Below are positions 55,787 to 61,704 of a stretch of 64,000 nucleotides of DNA, piece by piece; position 1 is the stretch's first letter, and each line of letters opens with the position of its first letter. The translations under genes and the position numbers were made by a program. Origin of the DNA: Pseudomonas sp. S31. Its GTDB lineage: Bacteria > Pseudomonadota > Gammaproteobacteria > Pseudomonadales > Pseudomonadaceae. Under the pieces are notes generated by a model. The model saw only the letters and a program-made list of their open reading frames with translations, was not told the origin of the DNA and made no database searches. The DNA is taken from assembly GCF_016648105.1 (NCBI RefSeq), contig NZ_JACVVE010000005.1, forward strand, positions 1 through 64,000, read 5' to 3'.

Positions 55787-56030
55787 GTAGGCCCCCACTG
55801 TTATCCGCAGCTCCAGCCATGCCCATCTCGTACCAGTCGCGACATGGGTTGCTTATCTCCCTCATAGTGCGGCAAGCAGTTCAATGAGGGCAATAGGTAT
55901 GCTTGGCCGAGGCGCAGGCTAGACTTTAGGGATGAACGCCGCCTTAACCCCACAAGCTCCATTGCACCGCTAAGCTTGTTTAGGTGAGAGCTCAACGATA
56001 TTTTATAAGAACAATAATAAGGGGCAGACC

Positions 56031-56425
56031 ATGTCGCAGCTCAAGATTTTTTTGAAATTTCCGATGGTAAGTTGAATATCAAGCACAGCATCGAAAGGCA
56101 AGAGAGCGAGGAGCTGTCGAAATTTCAAGCGCTAGGGCTCCTTTATCATATGCTGGTTTCAGCTATTCAGCTAAGTCAGGAATTAGGGCGATCTACTATT
56201 AACGTTGCGCAGGGGATTTTTGGCGGAGAAGGGTGGGCTAGTGAGGTTGTAGACCGATTGCTAGCCACTCAGAACTGGGAAGAACGGATGCGCGCGGCAT
56301 GGGCGGCAGTGGACAATAAAGCTCGGGAGGTAGCTCTACGCCTGGACTACAACCTCTTCCAAAATTATTGGCCTAATCAAGATTTCTACAATTCCCGTTG
56401 GGTGGTTCTTCATTGCATTGACTGA
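56031..56425 (+). pseudogene. hypothetical gene with a frameshift at a T7 run (paralogue of 54071)
   Basis: An ATG at 56031 follows AAGGGGC, but its frame (MSQLKIFLKF...) stops after 14 codons. If the T-run at 56047-56053 had eight T instead of seven, the frame would read MSQLKIFFEISDGK and continue straight into the long frame that starts near 56072 (LNIKHSIERQ...). That frame is homologous without gaps to residues 35-135 of the 172-residue protein at 54071. The gene is either broken, read by slippage on the T-run, or affected by a sequencing error. Confidence 0.6.
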
Positions 56426-56617
56426 AGGTTGCAGGCGGGTAAGAAATAGCCTGAACTCGGGCATTATCCGTAGATCATTTATTTGGCGCTGTTGTTGAGT
56501 GTGGTTGAACATTGTGGAGCCTGCGGCAGACACGCCGATCATCTGTCACCTCTTCAGGTAGTACGTGATGCGCTCAGGTACGGACATACTTGAAATTTTG
56601 CTCTAGCGCGAAGGCGC

Positions 56618-56731
56618 TTACATGGTTGGCGGGGAATCACCAGCCGGCAATCGGATGGTCAGAGGTAGCGGCCATTGATTCCCGCAGGCGGATTCAAAGC
56701 GCTCAGCGCGAATGCGTTCTACAGAGTCCAT
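56618..56731 (-). pseudogene. C-terminal fragment of a hypothetical protein
   Basis: The minus strand reads FLHDEEYKALCIGFMDSVER and then FESACGNQWPLPLTIRLPAG to a stop at 56618. The sequence is clearly protein-like, but the frame is closed by a TGA shortly upstream and has no ribosome binding site. An internal ATG at 56731 would give 37 residues. Probably the remains of a small gene. Confidence 0.35.
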
Positions 56732-56943
56732 GAAGCCAATGCACAACGCCTTGTATTCTTCGTCGTGGAGGAATGAAGAGGATCAGTGGAACGGATGTAT
56801 GCGCTCGTACCATGCTTCCGCGCACGGGAGATTCATGAGAGATGATTGAGGTTTCCATCGTTCGGGTTTTGACGGCTAGGGGGCAACGAGCTTTTAAGGT
56901 CTGGTGAGGATGCTCAAGCAAGCGGTACGGTTACCGGACACAA

Positions 56944-56967
56944 AAAAGCCGCCCTTAGGGCGGCTTT
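56944..56967 (-). terminator. Rho-independent terminator of the right-hand minus-strand block
   Basis: On the minus strand AAAGCCGCCC and GGGCGGCTTT flank a short TAA-type loop and are followed by a T-run. It lies 16 bases after the stop of the 56-residue protein gene and ends the transcript of the block that begins with the pPIWI-RE gene. Confidence 0.85.
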
Positions 56968-56982
56968 CCTGGAGCAGAAGGC

Positions 56983-57153
56983 TCAGTAGCTGTTTAGGTG
57001 CTTGGCATTTGACTCCAAGACTTCGCCTGCCAAAATTTTGCGTGCGCGACTGGAAAGCTCGCGGCTGATCTCATCGGCAGTTTTCGGGCGTTTCTTCGGG
57101 GCCGCTGCAGCGCAGGCTTTGCGAACCAGAGTAACGCGAAGCTCATTTGTCAT
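56983..57153 (-). CDS. small basic protein (56 aa)
   Basis: MTNELRVTLVRKACAAAAPK leads into KKRPKTADEISRELSSRAR and a short polar end. The ribosome binding site ACCGGAGG is near-perfect and lies inside the end of the GAF gene, 2 bases away, so translation is coupled. The basic middle suggests nucleic-acid binding. The protein is too short for most gene callers. Function unknown. Confidence 0.6.
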   Translation of the reverse strand: MTNELRVTLVRKACAAAAPKKRPKTADEISRELSSRARKILAGEVLESNAKHLNSY

Positions 57154-57155
57154 GA

Positions 57156-58541
57156 TCAACCTCCGGTAGGTGCGTCAGGAATGTCTGTGGTTTGTAGTAA
57201 AGCTAACATTTTGCCAAGGTGGTAGCAAACCGGAGCCATAAAGTGGGCAAATTGCTCCGCGCGGTCAGCGTTGAGAAGCATGTGCTCTGCGTTACGACTC
57301 ACGTTGAGTACACCGATCAGCTCATCGTTATGCAGAATCGGCATGCTTAGAATGGATTTTGCGTGCTCAAGGTTCCGGTAGTACTGCATGATCTTCTGCT
57401 CATACCGGCCATTGAATTCGCGTACCTCGTCGCGTTGGCGGTTGACCCATTCCTTCACTACGGTCGACGTGCTGGAAATGTACTCAGGCTGGCCTGATGC
57501 AGCAACGCGAGGAGCTCCAGGAAGGTTGGGATGGTGGTAATCGTCATCGAAAATCAAGTCATCTGTGTAGGGCATGCACACCTGCTCCAATCCGCTTTTC
57601 GGAGCGTCGCAACCCATTGAGGCGGCAGTGAGTTCGTCCTCAAGGAAGAGGATGCCCGAGCAGCGCTCCAGAGCTACATCGTAATTCTGGTTATGCAAGA
57701 AAAAGTGATCGTGCATGAACCATACCTCTTTCGTGAAGCGCGAAGCCCTCCGTGGCCCGGCAGGCATCGGATTGCTCTGGACTTGATCTGCTGTCGTTTC
57801 CTCGCCAGCGGCAGACATAGGTTGCGATGCTGCGTCGCTCGCTGAAGGCTCGACTTCATCCGGAGCCTTTTCCTCCCTGCCTGGCAATTGCTGTGGTAGC
57901 ACAAGGATATCCAAGGCGACTTCATCCCTGGAGAACACGCTCATGATATTCGCTTGGTATGCCACATGTTTATTGGTTCCGGAGACCCCGTCCCAGAGCC
58001 TGGTCAACGCGAGGATGCTGTCGAGCATGGACTGCATGCGTTCAACGATTTTGTCCCGCGTGATGTTGGTTTCTGTCTTGGACAACCTTCGAAGCTGCCC
58101 GATGTTGGCCTGAGTTTCCACATACTCATGAATAAATTGGCGTGGTGGAAGATGAGTCAAGCGCCCCTCCATCTCATGATTTTGGAGTCGTAGCCTTTCC
58201 TGGAGCACCTGACTTTGGCGGTGTAGCTCAGCTTCCTTCTCGTCTGTGACGGCACTTAAGGCTCGCTCACGTCGATAAACCATCCACAGCGCGACGATCG
58301 ATAAGCCCAAGGCCCATAGAGAGTGCTTGTAACTCACTTCAAAGTTGCGTTCGGAGAGCGCTTCAAGTTGCGTAAGGATTGGTGTACTGCAGACGGAAAT
58401 GAATGCAGCACTGAATACGCTCGCAAACGCGAGAAAGAATGAGCCCCATGCGGACGCAAAAAAACGCCGTTTTTTCTGAGGGGGCTCACTCGAGTTGTCG
58501 ACCAAGGGGGAAGAGGGGGCGTTCGTGGCATCGGTACTCAT
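57156..58541 (-). CDS. two-helix membrane protein with coiled coil and GAF domain
   Basis: A 461-residue protein. A polar N-terminus is followed by two membrane helices (about residues 32-56 and 75-89), a charged coiled coil (about 90-130), a helical linker, a low-complexity acidic stretch (about 220-265) and a C-terminal GAF-like domain (SILSMPILHNDELIGVLNVS near residue 400). No kinase, cyclase or HTH output domain is seen. It may sense a nucleotide or small ligand at the membrane. It lies between the SinR-like gene and the 56-residue gene in one direction. AAGGAA precedes the ATG at 58541. Confidence 0.6.
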   Translation of the reverse strand: MSTDATNAPSSPLVDNSSEPPQKKRRFFASAWGSFFLAFASVFSAAFISVCSTPILTQLEALSERNFEVSYKHSLWALGLSIVALWMVYRRERALSAVTDEKEAELHRQSQVLQERLRLQNHEMEGRLTHLPPRQFIHEYVETQANIGQLRRLSKTETNITRDKIVERMQSMLDSILALTRLWDGVSGTNKHVAYQANIMSVFSRDEVALDILVLPQQLPGREEKAPDEVEPSASDAASQPMSAAGEETTADQVQSNPMPAGPRRASRFTKEVWFMHDHFFLHNQNYDVALERCSGILFLEDELTAASMGCDAPKSGLEQVCMPYTDDLIFDDDYHHPNLPGAPRVAASGQPEYISSTSTVVKEWVNRQRDEVREFNGRYEQKIMQYYRNLEHAKSILSMPILHNDELIGVLNVSRNAEHMLLNADRAEQFAHFMAPVCYHLGKMLALLQTTDIPDAPTGG

Positions 58542-58649
58542 GATCGAATTCCTTACGGCGTCCTGCTAGATCTGTCCATAACAACGGGCGTTTGCTTAAG
58601 ACGCCGAACGAGCATTAGGGCGCTCCTGTAGGGGAGCGCTCCGGGATGC

Positions 58650-58934
58650 TTAAAGACGTGCGTTGATCCAGTCCCATACGGCTTTTTCAAGCCACCCTTG
58701 ATGGGTGCCGGCAGTAATTTGAGTCACAAAAATACGGTCATTGGCATCGATCTTGGCTCTAAGGTCGGTACAGACCTGCTCCGCCGTCGCATTGAGGCTG
58801 ATCCAGCGCACGGACTCCAATCCAGGATCTTTGACATTTTGGTAGCGTTCTAAATGTTGGATGAAAGCGGTTCGCGCCTGAGCATAATTGCTACGCTCTT
58901 TGTTCAGGTTCCATGTCACCATAAATACCGCCAT
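58650..58934 (-). CDS. SinR-family protein with Cas2/VapD-like fold
   Basis: A 94-residue protein: MAVFMVTWNLNKERSNYAQA, then IDANDRIFVTQI and a C-terminal GWLEKAVWDWINARL. The first strand ending in a polar YDLN-like motif (here WNLN) and the ferredoxin-like layout are those of SinR-family proteins, relatives of Cas2 and VapD, some of which cut RNA or DNA. No CRISPR array or cas1 gene is in the window. It is the fourth gene of the minus-strand block. Confidence 0.65.
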   Translation of the reverse strand: MAVFMVTWNLNKERSNYAQARTAFIQHLERYQNVKDPGLESVRWISLNATAEQVCTDLRAKIDANDRIFVTQITAGTHQGWLEKAVWDWINARL

Positions 58935-59073
58935 CGATCGCTCCTTGGTCAGCTAATGATGGCATGATCGAGGTTAATCGATGGCATTTCAAGTTTCTGT
59001 TGCTCCTTCGTTGACCCCGCTCTCGCGCCCACTCTCGCGCCCGCTTTCGTTGCGATGTGCAGATGAATCCAGC

Positions 59074-60099
59074 TCATGATTTATAAGCCTTGAATAGCTT
59101 GTCCGGCGCAACATAAACCTCCCCCCTGGCTCGCGAGAACGCCACATAAAGCTTGTTTCGCGTCTGAGCCAAGGCCTCATGAAGCTTGCCATCCAGGTAC
59201 TGTTTCCAAGCCTTGATGCCCAAGACAACGCAGACGTCCTCGTAGTGATCCTGGCCTTTACTGGCTCCCCAGTTCTGCGAGTAGCAGCCGTACTTGTAGT
59301 GCTGCTCCTGGAACAGCTTAACGATGCCGTGATCAGCATGCAGACGGTCTGCTAACTCCTGAGAATCGACCTTGATGATCTGGGTCACCCTGCCTTTGTG
59401 GGAGTCAATCTTGATCTGCAGGTGGGCGCTGATGAAATCGCAAACCGTCGTACCACAACGCCAGCTCTTGCTCAGGGTCTCCTTGTCCACCTTGATTTTA
59501 GCTTTGGCGAACCGCTTCTCGTATTTCGTGATGTCGTCGTGCAGGGTGATGTTCACCGAACCATCGCGACTGGTGTCGAAGGTGTGCTGGTAGAAATCAC
59601 CTACGAACAGCATCTCGGTGTTAGCGGCTGATACCTGAAGCAGCAGGTTAAAGTCATGGCCGGCAAAATCCTGCACTTCGTCAACGTAGACTGAGTCGTA
59701 AAAGCGCTCGATCCGCTCCTTGACGCCAAGCAGCAATCCCTCGACCTCGATCAGCTTGGCCAGTCGGTTGTGGTAGAGCCGACCACTCGGATCACGGTAC
59801 CGCTCTCTATCGGTCAGTGCGTAATTACGCTGTGGTGGCCTCCTGAAATTCAGACCTCTCGTGTTCATCTCGTTCTGCATGAATGGTCGGAAGCAGAAAC
59901 CGTGTAGGAACGCAAAGTACGTCATGACGGTGATGTTCGACGGGATGGTGCCAAACTTTTTCATGATGCTGCTGCGCAGATGGCTGTAGTTGTTCTCCGT
60001 GTAGGTGATAATCAGGGCGCGCTTCTCAAGGCTGAGTTTGCTGATGAGGTGGGTCGTTTTGCCTGACCCAGCCACCGCAAAGATTACTCGTTTATCCAT
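59074..60099 (-). CDS. small UvrD/Rep-type helicase (GajB-like)
   Basis: A 341-residue superfamily 1 helicase. Walker A AVAGSGKTT is at residues 8-16, Walker B VYVDEVQD at 137-144, then SKSWRCGTTVCDF (motif IV region), ASKGQDHYEDVCVV (motif V) and LYVAFSRARGEVYV (motif VI). It lacks the long insertions of UvrD and is shorter than GajB of Gabija. Its start overlaps the 3' end of the OLD gene by 16 bases, so the two proteins very probably form one complex, as GajA and GajB do. A 139-base gap with a short tandem repeat (CTCTCGCGCCC twice) separates it from the SinR-like gene. Confidence 0.75.
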   Translation of the reverse strand: MDKRVIFAVAGSGKTTHLISKLSLEKRALIITYTENNYSHLRSSIMKKFGTIPSNITVMTYFAFLHGFCFRPFMQNEMNTRGLNFRRPPQRNYALTDRERYRDPSGRLYHNRLAKLIEVEGLLLGVKERIERFYDSVYVDEVQDFAGHDFNLLLQVSAANTEMLFVGDFYQHTFDTSRDGSVNITLHDDITKYEKRFAKAKIKVDKETLSKSWRCGTTVCDFISAHLQIKIDSHKGRVTQIIKVDSQELADRLHADHGIVKLFQEQHYKYGCYSQNWGASKGQDHYEDVCVVLGIKAWKQYLDGKLHEALAQTRNKLYVAFSRARGEVYVAPDKLFKAYKS

Positions 60100-61652
60100 G
60101 CGATCGCATCCTTGATGTACTGAGGGGCCACGAGCGCGGCTGATTTCTTCCTGAGCAACTCAAACGCAGTGTCGGCCTTGTTCTTCAGCATGTACTCCTG
60201 GACGGTCAGCTTCTTACGTCCGGCTGCGAACAGCTCATCGCAAGCCGCCTTGTTGTCTTGATACAACCCGATCTCGAAGGTCGAACGTGCGTCATCCACA
60301 TCAGCGAAGATCTGTGCGCCTTTGTACAGGCTGTCCTTGTAGTTTTCCACGCAGTGTTGCTGGTAATCGCCGTCGTTGTCACGGATCGCCGCGACGCGAA
60401 TTCCCAACAGCTTTCCGAGTTCCAGGTAGCGTTTGAAACTGGTGCCTCCGATCGAGATGATGTGTACCTGATCCGCTTGTGGAGTGCGGCCATTGGCGTG
60501 CTTCTTGTACAGCTCCTCGATCAGGATGAATTCGGCATCACCCTCTACCAGGATGACTTTCTTCGAGAGGGCAAACTCCAAGACGTTGTTGTCTGGTGCC
60601 TTCATGAAGAAGCTCGCGGTCGGCTCGGTGAGCGCCTTCAGACGACCAGCCTGTTGATCGCTACCCAAGAGAAGTGCATGCCGGAGGTCGAGTCGAGAAC
60701 AGATGTGGCTACTGTGAGTGGCGATGAAAAGCTGCGTTCCTGCCGTGGCGGCCAGTTGCTCAACCAGTAGCTTCATCTTGGTGTGGCTGAGGTGATTCTC
60801 AGGTTCTTCCAGGAGGAGGGCATGGAGTTCGCCCTTGGCTTCATGCCGGCTCAGTGCGAACTCGGTTTTGATGAAGCACTGCTCACCCTTACCTCGATTC
60901 TCGATTGGGATGCCATCCTTGGTTATGACAAGGTCGGTTTCGAGATTGGAGCGGATACTGGTTCTCACACCAAACTGGTAGGCACCCAGGTCGGCATTGA
61001 GTGCGGCCAATTCATTGTCGCGAAAAGATTCCTTGCCGCGGCGGTAGCGGTTTTCTAGGCTGTAACGTTCTGGCGGCTCAGCGTTGATGCTGAACACTGT
61101 GCGGGTGTACTCCCTCGCTGCGTATTCGCTGTCGATGCGAGAGCTGTCCAAGAGAAGGTGCTTCACTGGGCGGCGATAGCTGACATGGGGGGCACCAGAG
61201 AAGGTGTAGAACTTCACACCGTAGTATTCGTATGGGAAACCTTCCGGGTCGTCCTGAAGGAGCTGATGGATCGTTGCACCGAATTCTTCAATCAGCGGAG
61301 CAATCTTCATCCCAACGCCGTCAGTCATGGCTCCAGCCAGATTCTGTGTGCCGTAGTAGCCTTGATCATCGCCTTCCTCGAGAAATACCTCCACTACCAG
61401 TTCAGGCAATCGGTCGAGCGTACGTGGGCCCTGTTGAAAAGCCTTCACCGCAGATTGCGCCAACAGTGACTCGTACCCGATGCTTTCAACGTGACTACGA
61501 CTGGCACTGAGCGCGAGATCGAGGCCAAGCAGTACGCTGCTTTTCCCCGTCTCGTTATCACCGATCAGTACGTTCACCCCGGCATCGAACTCAAGTGAGA
61601 GAGACTCGAATTTCTTGAAGTTTTGAAGCATCACTTTCTTGATGGCTGGCAT
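60084..61652 (-). CDS. OLD-family ATP-dependent nuclease with TOPRIM domain (GajA-like)
   Basis: A 522-residue protein. The ABC-type ATPase part has Walker A GDNETGKSS (residues 31-39), FLEEGDDQGY and LLLEEPENHLS (Walker B), then ATHSSHI. The TOPRIM nuclease part starts VILVEGDAEFILIEELY (around residue 367) and has AAIRDNDGDY (around 420). This is the OLD-family design of GajA in the Gabija system, which cuts phage DNA when nucleotides are depleted. It lies 52 bases after the pPIWI-RE gene in the same direction. Alternatives are a stand-alone OLD nuclease or a module of the pPIWI-RE system. Confidence 0.8.
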   Translation of the reverse strand: MPAIKKVMLQNFKKFESLSLEFDAGVNVLIGDNETGKSSVLLGLDLALSASRSHVESIGYESLLAQSAVKAFQQGPRTLDRLPELVVEVFLEEGDDQGYYGTQNLAGAMTDGVGMKIAPLIEEFGATIHQLLQDDPEGFPYEYYGVKFYTFSGAPHVSYRRPVKHLLLDSSRIDSEYAAREYTRTVFSINAEPPERYSLENRYRRGKESFRDNELAALNADLGAYQFGVRTSIRSNLETDLVITKDGIPIENRGKGEQCFIKTEFALSRHEAKGELHALLLEEPENHLSHTKMKLLVEQLAATAGTQLFIATHSSHICSRLDLRHALLLGSDQQAGRLKALTEPTASFFMKAPDNNVLEFALSKKVILVEGDAEFILIEELYKKHANGRTPQADQVHIISIGGTSFKRYLELGKLLGIRVAAIRDNDGDYQQHCVENYKDSLYKGAQIFADVDDARSTFEIGLYQDNKAACDELFAAGRKKLTVQEYMLKNKADTAFELLRKKSAALVAPQYIKDAIAWINE

Positions 61653-61704
61653 TTCAGATCAGTCCCACAGTTGAGTTCAAGGTCGGCTAGCACGCATCGA
61701 GTGG

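Larger units (their letters stand above)
56426..56982. other. 557-base region with one gene fragment
   Basis: No intact gene seen. It contains the fragment at 56618-56731 and the terminator at 56944-56967 that belongs to the minus-strand block on the right. The remainder shows no clear motif. Confidence 0.45.

Noticed and set aside
58601-58650. Terminator between the SinR-like and GAF genes
   Set aside because: GCGCTCC and GGAGCGC form a short hairpin near 58630, but no T-run follows on the minus strand, so the block is not clearly divided here.
58650-58934. CRISPR adaptation gene cas2
   Set aside because: The fold family fits, but the protein is of the SinR type and there is no repeat-spacer array or cas1 gene in the window.
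59074-61652. Calling the OLD/UvrD pair Gabija outright
   Set aside because: Order, overlap and motifs fit, but the helicase is about 150 residues shorter than GajB and the pair directly follows a pPIWI-RE gene, so only a Gabija-like description is justified.
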